Below the pieces are notes generated by a model. That model worked only from the letters and a program-made list of their open reading frames with translations, was not told the origin of the DNA and did no database searches. DNA of 64,000 nucleotides from Arthrobacter_E sp041360795 (GTDB taxonomy: Bacteria; Actinomycetota; Actinomycetes; Actinomycetales; Micrococcaceae): positions 434,001 through 498,000 of the forward strand of contig NZ_JBFUPW010000004.1 in assembly GCF_041360795.1 (NCBI RefSeq). The letters are read 5' to 3'. Within the stretch, counting starts at the first letter, position 1, and the number at the start of each line of letters is the position of its first letter. Positions 32,819-41,139 of the stretch are shown one piece after another. Made by a program: the position numbers and the translations under genes.

Positions 32819-34303
32819 TCAGCCCTGCGCCCGCTGACCGTCGATCAGCCGGGGCACGTCCAGCGGATTCTCGTCCCGCAGGGCTTCCGGCAGGAGGTGC
32901 TGCGGGAAGCCCTGGTAGGCCACGGGCCGCAGGAAGCGCTCGATCGCCGCGGTCCCCACGGACGTGCTCCCGGAGGCGGTCGTCGCCGGGTACGGGCCGC
33001 CGTGCTGCTGCGCGTAGGTCACGGACACCCCGGTGGACCAGCCGTTCCACAGGACCCGGCCGGCCTTGCGGGCCAGCACCTCCACGAGCTCCGCCACCTG
33101 GCAGGTGTCCGTGCCTTGGATCGTCGCAGTCAGCTGCCCTTCGAAGCTCTCCGCGAGCGCCACCAGCTGCGCTTCATCCATGTACGTCACGACGACGGCG
33201 GTCGGCCCGAAGCACTCCGCCTGCAGCGCGTGCGGATCGGCCAGCATGTCCTCCGCCGTGGTCAGCAGCAGCGTGGGCGACGGCGGATCGGACAGGGGAT
33301 CCGGCCCCTGCGCCAGGACGCTCAGCTTCGAGTGGCCTTCCAGTTCCTGGAGCACCTCCGTGTAGCCCGCCTGGATGCGGTCATTGAGGAGCGACGTCGC
33401 GTCCGGCAGCACGGCGTCGCGGAGCCGGCCTACGAGTGTCGAATCCGCCGGGACGAACAGCGTCCCCGGCTTGGTGCAGAACTGACCGCTGCCCATCGTG
33501 AACGATCCGATGAAACCCTCGACGATGCCCTCGGCCCGTTCCACGGCCGCGGCTTCCGTGACGAACACCGGGTTGTTGCTGCCGAGTTCCCCGTAAAACG
33601 GGATGGGCGTGGGCCGGGAGGAGGCGATGTCGAACAGGGCCCGGCCGCCCGGGATGGAGCCGGTGAAGGCACCCGCCGCGATCCGGGGGTCCTTCAGGGC
33701 TGTGGCCCCGGCCTGCGTGCCGAACAGCAGCCCGAACACGCCCTCCGGCGCCCCGGCGGAGGCCAGCGAAGCGGTCACGACGTTGGCCGTCAGCCGGGAC
33801 AGCTCCGGGTGACCGGAATGGGCCTTGACGAGCACCGGGCAGCCGGCCGCGAGCGCGGAGGCGGTGTCGCCACCGGCCACCGAGAACGCGAACGGGAAGT
33901 TGCTGGCCGAGAACACCAGGACCGGACCCAGCGCCTGCTTGACCCGGCGCAGATCGGGGCGAGGGGCACCCATGGGCCACTCCGGATCGGCGTGGTCGAT
34001 CCGGGCGTCCAGGTACCCGCCGTCGCGCAGTTCCTGAGCGAAGAGCCGGAGCTGGAAGGTGGTCCGCTTCAGCTCGCCGGTCAGGCGGCCCTCGGCGAGA
34101 CGCGTCTCGGCCTGGGCCACGGGGATCAGCTCCGCCGCGGCGGCGTCGAGCCCGTCGGCGACGGCCTCCAGCAGCACGGCCCGCTCGGCGGGCCGGAGTG
34201 CGGCGAGCGGCGCGGCCGCGGCCTGGACACCGGCCAGCAGGCGCTCGAGCTCGGTCTCGCTGGTGGCTTCGGTGGTCGTGATCGGGGCGTGGGAGGCGCT
34301 CAT
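32819..34303 (-). CDS. Aldehyde dehydrogenase, probable 2-oxoglutarate (ketoglutaric) semialdehyde dehydrogenase
   Basis: A 494-residue ALDH of the NADP-dependent subgroup (motif SASNFPFAFSVAGGDTASALAAGCPVLVKAHSGHP). The base Glu is in YGELGSNNPVF and the catalytic Cys in MGSGQFCTKPG. The sequence type is that of ketoglutaric semialdehyde dehydrogenases, which oxidise 2,5-dioxopentanoate to 2-oxoglutarate. That is the last step of the hydroxyproline pathway encoded upstream, so the assignment is well supported by context. ATG 34303 has a GAAAGGACC site. It is the last gene of the minus-strand run. Confidence 0.88.
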   Translation of the reverse strand: MSASHAPITTTEATSETELERLLAGVQAAAAPLAALRPAERAVLLEAVADGLDAAAAELIPVAQAETRLAEGRLTGELKRTTFQLRLFAQELRDGGYLDARIDHADPEWPMGAPRPDLRRVKQALGPVLVFSASNFPFAFSVAGGDTASALAAGCPVLVKAHSGHPELSRLTANVVTASLASAGAPEGVFGLLFGTQAGATALKDPRIAAGAFTGSIPGGRALFDIASSRPTPIPFYGELGSNNPVFVTEAAAVERAEGIVEGFIGSFTMGSGQFCTKPGTLFVPADSTLVGRLRDAVLPDATSLLNDRIQAGYTEVLQELEGHSKLSVLAQGPDPLSDPPSPTLLLTTAEDMLADPHALQAECFGPTAVVVTYMDEAQLVALAESFEGQLTATIQGTDTCQVAELVEVLARKAGRVLWNGWSTGVSVTYAQQHGGPYPATTASGSTSVGTAAIERFLRPVAYQGFPQHLLPEALRDENPLDVPRLIDGQRAQG

Positions 34304-34338
34304 GAAAGGTCCTTTCAGGGTCGGAAGAAGGCGGGGGC

Positions 34339-35772
34339 TCAGTCGTCGAGCACGTCGAGGGAGGCGAGTTCGGAGATCGGGACCGGCACGGCGAGAGGCC
34401 GCTTCGCCGCCGAGGCGAGCGACGCCTGTCCGGCGGGTTCGCCGGGTCCGGCGCCGAGGCAGGAGGCCGCGAAGCCGCACACCCTCCCCTGGCACCAGCC
34501 CATGCCCACCCGGGCGAAGGACTTCAGGCTGCGGGAGTCCTCGGCACCGAGGGCGTCCCGGGCCTCGGTGACCGCGGACACCGGCACCTCCTCGCAGCGG
34601 CACACCAGGGTCTCCGGCGTGAGCCAGTCCTGCCAGGCCGTGGGCACGGGATGCGCCTGGTGCATGGCCTGGGCGAAGCGGCGGTGCCGGTCGCGGCGGG
34701 CGGCGTCCTTCGCGGGCAGGACGACGGCGGCAGGGTCGGCGGCCGCGGTCCCCGCGGCCTGGCCTTCCAACACGGCGAGCACGGCGCCGCCGACGCCGGT
34801 CACCTCCCCCGCCAGGAACAGGCCCGGCACGGAGGACTCCTGCCGGTAGTCCACCACGGCAACGAGGGAACCGTCGGCGTCCATGCGGGTCTCGGCTCCC
34901 AGGGAGAGCGGCAGTTCCATCTGCGGTGTGAAGCCCCAGCCGAACCCGACCACGTCCACGTCCTCGTAGACGCCGCCGGTGCCGGGGAGCGCGCGGCCGT
35001 CGGCGTCGGCCTTCGCCCAGCGCACCGACCGCACCCGCTCCCCTCCTTCGACCGCGGTCACGATGCTGCGCGTCTTGTACGGGATACGGTGCCGGGCGAA
35101 GACGCCCGCGTACTCGGCGCCTTCCAGCGCCTTGCCGGGCACGGAGGCCGCGGCCTTCCAGTGTGGGAGCCAGTTCGAGAGGGAGGACGACTCCAGCACC
35201 GCCAACACCTCTCCCCCGGCCTCGGCGATGTTCGCGGCCACGGGCAGCAGGAACGGCCCGGTCCCCGCCACCACGAACCGACGTCCCGGAAGCGCGCCGT
35301 TGGCTTTGAGGAAGGCCTGGATGCCGCCGGCCGCCATGACCCCGGGGAGGTCCCAGCCGGGCACGGGAAGCTGGCGGTCGTACCCGCCCGGGCACAGCAC
35401 GAGGCGCGCGGCGTGCACGGTGGGGCCCGCGCCCTCGCCGCCCACCACGGTGCGTGTGGTGCGGAGGGTGAAGCCGCCGGCGTCCCGTGACGCCGTCCAG
35501 ACCTGCAGCCCGGGCAGGTGATGCACGAGTCCATCCGCGATGCCCGCGCGGAAGCGGCGGCGCAGGTCCAGGAACACGTCCCAGTCGTGGTGGCCGCGCC
35601 CGTCGGGATCCGCGTCGCCCACTTCGGGGCGGTGGCGCCAGAACTGCCCGCCCGGCTGATTTGCCGCGTCGACGACGGCGACGACGGCACCCGCCTCCGC
35701 TGCCGCGACGGCGGCGGCCAGGCCGGCCGGGCCCGCGCCGACGACGGCGACGTCCACTCGCAGCTCGCTCAT
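34339..35772 (-). CDS. FAD/NAD-binding large subunit of D-hydroxyproline dehydrogenase-like complex
   Basis: A 477-residue pyridine-nucleotide-disulfide-type oxidoreductase. It has an N-terminal FAD motif (VAVVGAGPAGLAAAVAAAEAGAVVAVVD), a second dinucleotide motif around RRFVVAGTGPFLLPVAANIAEAG, and a C-terminal cysteine-rich [2Fe-2S] region (LVCRCEEVPVSAV...GMGWCQGRVCG). This is the alpha subunit architecture of heterotrimeric hydrogen cyanide synthase, opine oxidase and D-hydroxyproline dehydrogenases. Its ATG overlaps the stop of the small ferredoxin-like gene in an ATGA, so the subunits are translationally coupled. In this operon the likely substrate is cis-4-hydroxy-D-proline. Confidence 0.88.
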   Translation of the reverse strand: MSELRVDVAVVGAGPAGLAAAVAAAEAGAVVAVVDAANQPGGQFWRHRPEVGDADPDGRGHHDWDVFLDLRRRFRAGIADGLVHHLPGLQVWTASRDAGGFTLRTTRTVVGGEGAGPTVHAARLVLCPGGYDRQLPVPGWDLPGVMAAGGIQAFLKANGALPGRRFVVAGTGPFLLPVAANIAEAGGEVLAVLESSSLSNWLPHWKAAASVPGKALEGAEYAGVFARHRIPYKTRSIVTAVEGGERVRSVRWAKADADGRALPGTGGVYEDVDVVGFGWGFTPQMELPLSLGAETRMDADGSLVAVVDYRQESSVPGLFLAGEVTGVGGAVLAVLEGQAAGTAAADPAAVVLPAKDAARRDRHRRFAQAMHQAHPVPTAWQDWLTPETLVCRCEEVPVSAVTEARDALGAEDSRSLKSFARVGMGWCQGRVCGFAASCLGAGPGEPAGQASLASAAKRPLAVPVPISELASLDVLDD

Positions 35773-36071
35773 CGGGCCTCCTCCGCGCTGTCCGGGGCGC
35801 CGGCGTCGTCCGCGAGATTCCCGCGCACGTCCATGCCGTCGCACAGGTCCACGAGGCACGCCCGCTGATTGCTCACCCCGTCCACGGTCACGAGGCAGTC
35901 GAAGCAGACGCCGATCCCGCAGAACAGGCCGCGCGGACGGCCCTCCTTCCGGGTCCCGCGCCAGGCGGTCACGCCGCTCGTGACGAGGGCCGCGCCCACC
36001 GTCTGGCCGGGGGCGGCGGTGAGGTCCCGGCCGTCGAAGGTGAAGCGGACGGCGTCGTCCAGAGTGCTCAT
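35769..36071 (-). CDS. (2Fe-2S)-binding small subunit of D-hydroxyproline dehydrogenase-like complex
   Basis: A 100-residue protein: FTFDGRDLTAAPGQTVGAALVTSGVTAWRGTRKEGRPRGLFCGIGVCFDCLVTVDGVSNQRACLVDL. It has the four cysteines of a plant-type ferredoxin-like domain (CxxxxCxxC...C). It corresponds to the beta/gamma subunit (HcnA-like) of the heterotrimer. The gene overlaps both neighbours by four bases (ATGA), placing it between the FAD subunit genes. It should pass electrons from flavin to a respiratory acceptor. Confidence 0.9.
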   Translation of the reverse strand: MSTLDDAVRFTFDGRDLTAAPGQTVGAALVTSGVTAWRGTRKEGRPRGLFCGIGVCFDCLVTVDGVSNQRACLVDLCDGMDVRGNLADDAGAPDSAEEAR

Positions 36072-37240
36072 CGGGTGGCCTCCAACGGGGTCGGAGCGAC
36101 GGCGCCGAATCGCGCCGGGGCGAAAGGGGTGAGGTCGAGGTCGGGGGCGCGGCCGCTGAGGGCCTGCGACAGGAGCTTGCCGGTGCCGACGGAGAGGCCG
36201 ATCCCGGCGCCCTCGTGACCGGCCGCGTGCCAGAGTCCCGGGGCGCGGTCGTCATGCCCGATCACGGGGAGGTGGTCCGGGCAGTAGGGACGGAAGCCGT
36301 GATAGTGCCGGATCGCGCGGACGCCGGCGAGGAACGGGAACAGGCCCGTGGCGTTCTGCGCGAGTCGCCGCAGTGCCTCCGTGCTGACCGTCCGGTCGAA
36401 GCCGACGCGTTCGCGGGTGGAGCCGATCAGGATGGTGCCGCCGGGCGTCCCCTCGACCACCGGGGAGGCCTGCAGGCCGGCGTCGGAGCTGCCGACGTTG
36501 TCGATGTACTCGGCCGCGTACACCTTGTGATGGACCATGGGCGGGAGAGGTTCGGTGACCATGACGAAGCCGCGGCGCGGCATGACGGGGACGTTGACGC
36601 CCGCGAGCGCGCCGATCTCCCCGGCCCAGGTCCCCGTGCAGTTGACCACGTTCCCGGCGGGGAAGTCGCCCCGCGTGGTCCGGACTCCGGTGACGCGGTC
36701 GCCGTCGCGCATCATGGCGGTGACGGTGGCGCCCGCGTGGAACACGGCGCCCGCCTCGGTGGCCAGCCGCACGAGGTGCGCGGCCACCAGCATGGGCTGG
36801 ACCTGCGAATCCTCCGGGTAGTACGCGCCGCCGAGCGCGTCAGGGGTGATGTGCGGTTCGGCGCGGCGCAGGGCGGCCGGGTCCAGTTCTTCGACCACGA
36901 CGCCGAAACCGCGCTGCACTCCCATCACCCGGTGCAGGGACTCCAGGCTGCTGGGCCGCGAGGCGACGATGATGCCGCCCTTCGCCTCGAACTCCCAGAG
37001 GTGACGGTGTTCGGCGAGCTCGCCCTTCCAGACGGAGAGCGAATAGCGGGTGAGCTCGAGTTCCGGGCCGAGTTCCTTGTCCGAGACGAGGATGTTCCCC
37101 TCACAGGCCGACGACGTCCCGCTGGCGGGAAGGCCCTGGTCCACGATCGTCACGGACAGTCCGGCCTTCGCCGCGAAGTAGGCGGTGGCGGCGCCGATCA
37201 CTCCCGCGCCGATCACCAGGACATCGCAGGCCCTGCTCAT
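36068..37240 (-). CDS. DAO-type FAD oxidoreductase subunit of D-hydroxyproline dehydrogenase-like complex
   Basis: A 390-residue glycine/D-amino-acid oxidase-family protein starting CDVLVIGAGVIGAATAYFAAKAGLSVTIVDQGLPASGTSSACEGNI and ending with HYHGFRPYCPDHLPVIGHDDRAPGLWHAAGHEGAGIGLSVGTGKLLSQAL. Together with the two preceding genes it makes the three-subunit dehydrogenase, and this subunit carries the substrate site. Expected reaction: cis-4-hydroxy-D-proline to 1-pyrroline-4-hydroxy-2-carboxylate. The stop overlaps the start of the ferredoxin-like gene. It begins 15 bases after the GntR gene. Confidence 0.9.
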   Translation of the reverse strand: MSRACDVLVIGAGVIGAATAYFAAKAGLSVTIVDQGLPASGTSSACEGNILVSDKELGPELELTRYSLSVWKGELAEHRHLWEFEAKGGIIVASRPSSLESLHRVMGVQRGFGVVVEELDPAALRRAEPHITPDALGGAYYPEDSQVQPMLVAAHLVRLATEAGAVFHAGATVTAMMRDGDRVTGVRTTRGDFPAGNVVNCTGTWAGEIGALAGVNVPVMPRRGFVMVTEPLPPMVHHKVYAAEYIDNVGSSDAGLQASPVVEGTPGGTILIGSTRERVGFDRTVSTEALRRLAQNATGLFPFLAGVRAIRHYHGFRPYCPDHLPVIGHDDRAPGLWHAAGHEGAGIGLSVGTGKLLSQALSGRAPDLDLTPFAPARFGAVAPTPLEATR

Positions 37241-37255
37241 GGGTACTCCTTGGGG

Positions 37256-37993
37256 TTAGGGTGCCGGTGGCCGGCTGGGGTCGTGCTGACCGGATTCCTG
37301 GTGACCCGTGGCCCAGAGACCGCGGGTGTGCCCGAGGTGACGGCGCATGAGGGCTTCCGCCCCCGCGGCGTCGCCGGCCTGGATGAGGTCCAGGAGTTCG
37401 TCGTGCTCCTTGGCGGAGCTGGACAGCTGGTGGTTGTCGCTGAGGGTCCTCAGCCCGTACATCCGGGTCCGCATGCGGAGCCGGGTGGCGAGGTCCTCCA
37501 GCTGGCTGTTGCCGTAGAAGCTGAGGAGCTCGCTGTGGAAGGTGCGGTCGTTGACGAGGTACGCGGTCAGATCGCCTTCTTCCGCCGCGGTGACGATGGC
37601 GGCGGCCAGCGTCCGCAGGCGGGGGAACGCGCTCTCCGGGATCCGGCCGGGAAGCTTCCCGACCGTGGGCGCCTCGATCATGAGGCGGATCTCGGTGATC
37701 TCGTCCAGCTCCTCCTCGCTCACCCCGAGGACCCGAAAGCCCTTGTTCTTCACGGTCTCCACGAGACCCTCGCGGGCGAGGTCCATCATGGCCTCCCGGA
37801 CGGGGGTGGCGGACACCCCGAACACGGCGCCCAGCGCGGGCGCGGAGTACAGGGTCCCCTCCTCCAAGCTGCCGGCGATGATGGCCGCGCGCAGGGACTC
37901 CGTCACGCTCTCCCGCAGGTTCGGCTTGGGGGCGATCGGGGCGAGGGGCAGATCAGACACGGGGTTCACGGCTGTCACTCCTGGGGTGCTCAT
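37256..37993 (-). CDS. GntR-family (FCD domain) transcriptional regulator
   Basis: A 245-residue regulator with an N-terminal winged helix (LRESVTESLRAAIIAGSLEEGTLYSAPALGAVFGVSATPVREAMMDLAREGLVETVKNKGFRV) and an all-helical FCD ligand domain (LMIEAPTVGKLP... FHSELL... KEHDELLDLIQAGDAAGAEALMRRHL), with the metal/ligand His and Asp positions visible. It lies inside the hydroxyproline operon, overlapping the upstream reductase gene by four bases, and is the natural local regulator. Two promoters in the run share a 16-bp motif (41076-41091, 44208-44223) that could be its operator. Confidence 0.92.
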   Translation of the reverse strand: MSTPGVTAVNPVSDLPLAPIAPKPNLRESVTESLRAAIIAGSLEEGTLYSAPALGAVFGVSATPVREAMMDLAREGLVETVKNKGFRVLGVSEEELDEITEIRLMIEAPTVGKLPGRIPESAFPRLRTLAAAIVTAAEEGDLTAYLVNDRTFHSELLSFYGNSQLEDLATRLRMRTRMYGLRTLSDNHQLSSSAKEHDELLDLIQAGDAAGAEALMRRHLGHTRGLWATGHQESGQHDPSRPPAP

Positions 37994-38934
37994 GGGATGG
38001 TCCCCCCTTCATACACCATCGCGGCCGTGACGAGGTCCTCCCAGGCCATGCCCACGCCCGCGTAAAGACAGGGTTTTCCGGGGGTCCGTGCGATCCCGTC
38101 GACCACCAGGTCCCGCAGATTTGCCGGCCGGATCCGCTGCCACTCCTCCGCGCTGCGCGCCGGGATCAGATCGCCGGCCTCCCGCAGCGCCGAGGCGCGC
38201 CCCTCGACCACCACGTCACTGCGGTGGACCAGTTCGGCGTCGATCTCGCGGGCGTCCAGGCCGTGCTGCCCGACGGCGGCCACCACGGCGTCCGGTGCGA
38301 CGGCGGCGCCGTGGAAGAGCGGCGTCGTGGACGTGGTGGCGCAGAGGATCACGTCCGCCGTGCCGACGTCCGCGGCGGCCCGGGCCTCGACGTCGACACC
38401 CTCGGCGGCCAGGGTCTCCACGAGGGCGCGGACACGGTCCTCGCTGCGGCCGACGACGCCGAGCCGCGCCCCCGGGATCAGGGCGTGCGCGGCGCGCAGA
38501 TGATTGAGCGCCTGGACGCCCGCGCCGAACACCAGGACTTTCGGGTTCTCCGGGGCGCCGCCCGGCGTGGCCGCGAGGATCCGCGTGACCGCCAGCAGGG
38601 TGACGGCCGGGGTCCGGATGGCCGTCAGCTCGGTCCCGTCCATGAGGGCCACCGGGGCGAGGGTGTCCGAACTGTAGAGCACGTACACCCCCTGGATCTT
38701 CTCGAGACCCCGCGCGGGGTTCCCGGGGGCCACGGTCAGGGCCTTCACACCGCTGTACCGGGCGCCGGAGGCCGGCATCAGGAGGAACTCGCCGCCCGGC
38801 GCCGGGCTGAAGACGCGGGGGCCATCCTGCTCAGGGTCCACCTCATGGCGGAGCGCCGCGGCCAGGGCGTCCACCGCGGCACGCCAGGGGGCGCGGGAGC
38901 GGACCTGCGCGGCGTCGAAGTACGGCAGGCTCAT
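37990..38934 (-). CDS. Ornithine cyclodeaminase/mu-crystallin family protein, probable 1-pyrroline-2-carboxylate reductase
   Basis: A 314-residue protein with an N-terminal substrate domain and a Rossmann NAD(P) domain (VLVFGAGVQALNHLRAAHALIPGARLGVVGRS), plus the family motif LMDGTELTAIRTPAVTLLA. In hydroxyproline loci these proteins usually reduce 1-pyrroline-2-carboxylate to L-proline, the second step of trans-3-hydroxyproline use. The ATG of the GntR gene overlaps its stop, and its own ATG overlaps the stop of the epimerase gene. No dedicated trans-3-hydroxyproline dehydratase is seen in the window, so its substrate source is unclear. Confidence 0.85.
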   Translation of the reverse strand: MSLPYFDAAQVRSRAPWRAAVDALAAALRHEVDPEQDGPRVFSPAPGGEFLLMPASGARYSGVKALTVAPGNPARGLEKIQGVYVLYSSDTLAPVALMDGTELTAIRTPAVTLLAVTRILAATPGGAPENPKVLVFGAGVQALNHLRAAHALIPGARLGVVGRSEDRVRALVETLAAEGVDVEARAAADVGTADVILCATTSTTPLFHGAAVAPDAVVAAVGQHGLDAREIDAELVHRSDVVVEGRASALREAGDLIPARSAEEWQRIRPANLRDLVVDGIARTPGKPCLYAGVGMAWEDLVTAAMVYEGGTIP

Positions 38935-39932
38935 AGGAGGAACCCCTCCTGGAACGGATCGCTCGGGTCAAGGAAGTACTGCGCGGTCCCCGTGATCCAG
39001 GCGCGGCCCGTCACGGTGGGGACCACGGCGGGGCGGCCGGCCACCTCGGTCTCGGCCACGAGGCGCCCGATGAACTGGGAGCCGATGTAGGACTCGTTGA
39101 CGAAGTCCGTGTTCAGGGCGAGTTCGCCGCGGGCGTGCAGCTGCGCCATTCGGGCGCTCGTTCCGGTGCCGCACGGTGAGCGGTCGAACCAGCCCGGGTG
39201 GATGGCCATTGCGTGACGGGAGTGCTGCGCGGTGGACCCGGGGGCCTGAAGGTACACGTGGTGGCAGGCGCGGATGTCCGGGCGTTCCGGGTGCACCGGC
39301 TCGTCCGTGGCGTTGATGGCGTCCATGATCGCGAGGCCGGCCTTGAGCAGATCGTCCTTGCGCTCCCGTTCGAACGGCAGCCCCAGATCCTCCAGCTTCA
39401 CGACGGCGTAGAAGTTGCCGCCGAACGCCAGGTCATACGGCACGGCGCCGTAGCCCGGGACGTCGACGGTGGCGTCGAGCCGGTCCACGAAGGACGGCAC
39501 ATTGCGGATCGTCACCGACTCGGCGTGCCCGTCCTTCACGGCCACCTCCGCGATGACCAGCCCGGCCGGGGTGTCCAGCCGCACCGTGGTCACGGGTTCC
39601 ACCACCTCGACCATGCCCGTCTCCACGAGCACCGTCGCCACGCCAATCGTCCCGTGACCGCACATGGGCAGCAGCCCCGACACCTCGATGTAGAGGACGC
39701 CGAAGTCCGCATCAGGACGGGTGGACGGCTGCAGGATCGCGCCGCTCATCGAGGCGTGACCCCGGGGTTCGTACATGAGGAGCGTGCGGATCCAGTCACT
39801 GTTCTCCATGAACCAGAGGCGCTTCTCCGCCATCGTGGCGCCCGGGATGGTCCCGACGCCGCCCGTGATCACCCGGGTGGGCATCCCCTCGGTGTGTGAG
39901 TCGACGGCATGAAAGACGCGCTTGGTCCGCAT
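38931..39932 (-). CDS. Proline racemase family, probable 4-hydroxyproline 2-epimerase
   Basis: A 333-residue proline-racemase-fold enzyme: MRTKRVFHAVDSHTEGMPTRVITGG. It has both catalytic cysteines in LLPMCGHGTIG and DRSPCGTGTSA. Two cysteines mark racemases/epimerases, whereas trans-3-hydroxyproline dehydratases have Thr in place of the second. It should interconvert trans-4-hydroxy-L-proline and cis-4-hydroxy-D-proline, the entry step of the pathway. A GGAGCAACG leader precedes ATG 39932. The 160 bases upstream hold a long inverted-repeat element. Confidence 0.92.
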   Translation of the reverse strand: MRTKRVFHAVDSHTEGMPTRVITGGVGTIPGATMAEKRLWFMENSDWIRTLLMYEPRGHASMSGAILQPSTRPDADFGVLYIEVSGLLPMCGHGTIGVATVLVETGMVEVVEPVTTVRLDTPAGLVIAEVAVKDGHAESVTIRNVPSFVDRLDATVDVPGYGAVPYDLAFGGNFYAVVKLEDLGLPFERERKDDLLKAGLAIMDAINATDEPVHPERPDIRACHHVYLQAPGSTAQHSRHAMAIHPGWFDRSPCGTGTSARMAQLHARGELALNTDFVNESYIGSQFIGRLVAETEVAGRPAVVPTVTGRAWITGTAQYFLDPSDPFQEGFLL

Positions 39933-39964
39933 CGTTGCTCCTAGGGTCGGTGGGTGGATTTCGT

Positions 39965-40081
39965 CGAGGTTTCAGGCGTCCGGGAAGTCGCGCATCGCAG
40001 CCGCAGCCGCCCTGAAGGTCGTCCCACGACCGAAGGCCGGCGCAGGCTGTGTCTAAGCGACGTCGGACGCCTGAAACCTCG
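39965..40081. repeat. Structured intergenic element with 18-bp terminal inverted repeats
   Basis: CGAGGTTTCAGGCGTCCG (39965-39982) is exactly inverted at 40064-40081 (CGGACGCCTGAAACCTCG). Between them is an internal hairpin GGTCGT-CCC-ACGACC. The 117-bp element fills the gap between the deaminase and epimerase genes. It could be a REP/MITE-like repeat or an RNA that affects read-through. Confidence 0.75.
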
Positions 40082-40092
40082 GGGCCCTGAGT

Positions 40093-40998
40093 TTATTTGT
40101 AACCCTTGGCGAGCACGGCTTCGGTGTCCCGGGTGATCGCGGCGACCGTTTCCGGGGAGAGGGGGCCGCGCGGCGGGCGGGTCACGCCGCCTCGCTGCCC
40201 CACGATGTCCTGGGAGAGCTTGATCGCCTGGACGAACTCGGTCTTGCTGTCCCAGCGCATCAGCGGGTGCAGATCGCGGTAGATGTCGCGCGCCCGGGCC
40301 AGGTCGTCGCCCTGGTCCGAGATGGCCAGGCGGTAGAGCTCCATGGAGATCTCCGGGATGGCGTTCGGGTACCCGGACACCCAGCCCACGGCCCCGGCGA
40401 GGCCGAGCTCCAGGACGGTGTCGTCGGCGCCCATGATGATGTCCAGCTCCGGGGCGAGTTCCTTGATCTCGTAGGGACGGCGGACATCGCCGCTGAACTC
40501 CTTGACGCCCACGATCAGGCCCTCGCCGTGGAGGCGGGCCAGCAGCCTCGGCGTCAGGTCCACCTTGGTGTCGATCGGGTTGTTGTACGCCACGATCGGG
40601 AGTCCGGCCTTGGCCACCAGACGGTAGTGCTCCACCACCTCGTCCTCGTTGGCACGGTAGGTGTTCGGCGGCAGTGCCAGAACGGACTGCGCCCCGGCCT
40701 CCGCGGCCTGTTCGGCCCAGCGGAGGGACTGCAGGCCGCCATACGCGCCGACGCCGGCCATGACGGTGAAGCCTTCGGGTGCGGCCTCGATGGCGGTGGT
40801 GATGACGCGGGCCCGCTCCTCGTCGGAGAGGGTCTGGTACTCGCCCAGCGACCCGTTGGGGGCGACACCATCGCAGCCGCCGGCCGCGAGGAAGGCGATG
40901 TTCTGGGCGTACGCGTCGTAATCCACGCTCAGGTCGTCGTTGAACGGGAGGGTGGTGGCGACGTGGACTCCACGCCACGGCTTACGGACTTCGGTCAT
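40093..40998 (-). CDS. DapA-family lyase, probable 1-pyrroline-4-hydroxy-2-carboxylate deaminase
   Basis: A 301-residue DHDPS/NAL-family barrel with GVHVATTLPFNDDLSVDYDAY, the substrate-loop GSLGEYQTLSDEER, VAYNNP (catalytic Tyr region) and the Schiff-base lysine in GVKEFSGD. In hydroxyproline operons this family deaminates and dehydrates 1-pyrroline-4-hydroxy-2-carboxylate to ketoglutaric semialdehyde, exactly what the flanking genes would supply and consume. Its start follows GAAAGGAACCGGAA. A promoter with a CRP-type palindrome is immediately upstream. Confidence 0.9.
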   Translation of the reverse strand: MTEVRKPWRGVHVATTLPFNDDLSVDYDAYAQNIAFLAAGGCDGVAPNGSLGEYQTLSDEERARVITTAIEAAPEGFTVMAGVGAYGGLQSLRWAEQAAEAGAQSVLALPPNTYRANEDEVVEHYRLVAKAGLPIVAYNNPIDTKVDLTPRLLARLHGEGLIVGVKEFSGDVRRPYEIKELAPELDIIMGADDTVLELGLAGAVGWVSGYPNAIPEISMELYRLAISDQGDDLARARDIYRDLHPLMRWDSKTEFVQAIKLSQDIVGQRGGVTRPPRGPLSPETVAAITRDTEAVLAKGYK

Positions 40999-41047
40999 TT
41001 CCGGTTCCTTTCAGGGAGGCGGCTCAGCGCCACGGGGGCAGCCGCAC

Positions 41048-41063
41048 TGTGAGTCGCCTCACA
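41048..41063. promoter_or_regulatory. Perfect CRP/GlxR-type site upstream of the deaminase gene
   Basis: TGTGA-GTCGCC-TCACA matches the CRP-family consensus (TGTGA-N6-TCACA) exactly and extends to CTGTGAG/CTCACAG arms. It sits just downstream of the predicted -10 (minus-strand TAATCC, complement of 41064-41069), a position suited to repression. Confidence 0.65.
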
Positions 41064-41092
41064 GGATTAATTTACCATGTGACATTGCACAA
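41064..41092 (-). promoter_or_regulatory. Promoter of the deaminase gene with shared 16-bp motif
   Basis: On the minus strand TTGTGC (41092-41087), a 17-base spacer and TAATCC (41069-41064) form a plausible promoter. It overlaps the motif TGTGCAATGTCACATG (complement of 41076-41091), 13 of 16 bases identical to 44208-44223 at the ABC promoter. Confidence 0.55.
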
Positions 41093-41103
41093 TAGGGAAG
41101 GAT

Positions 41104-41129
41104 GATGCCGGGGCTTTCGCCCCGGCATC
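41104..41129. terminator. Hairpin terminator after the ABC importer operon
   Basis: GATGCCGGGGC, loop TTTC, GCCCCGGCATC, 11-bp perfect stem, ten bases after the stop codon of the binding-protein gene (minus strand). It separates the transporter transcript from the catabolic transcript. Confidence 0.8.
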
Positions 41130-41139
41130 AGGGGGTGAA

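Noticed and set aside
36215..38065. Plus-strand open frame across the oxidase and GntR genes
   Set aside because: It crosses two real genes in antisense and has no start signal or family features.
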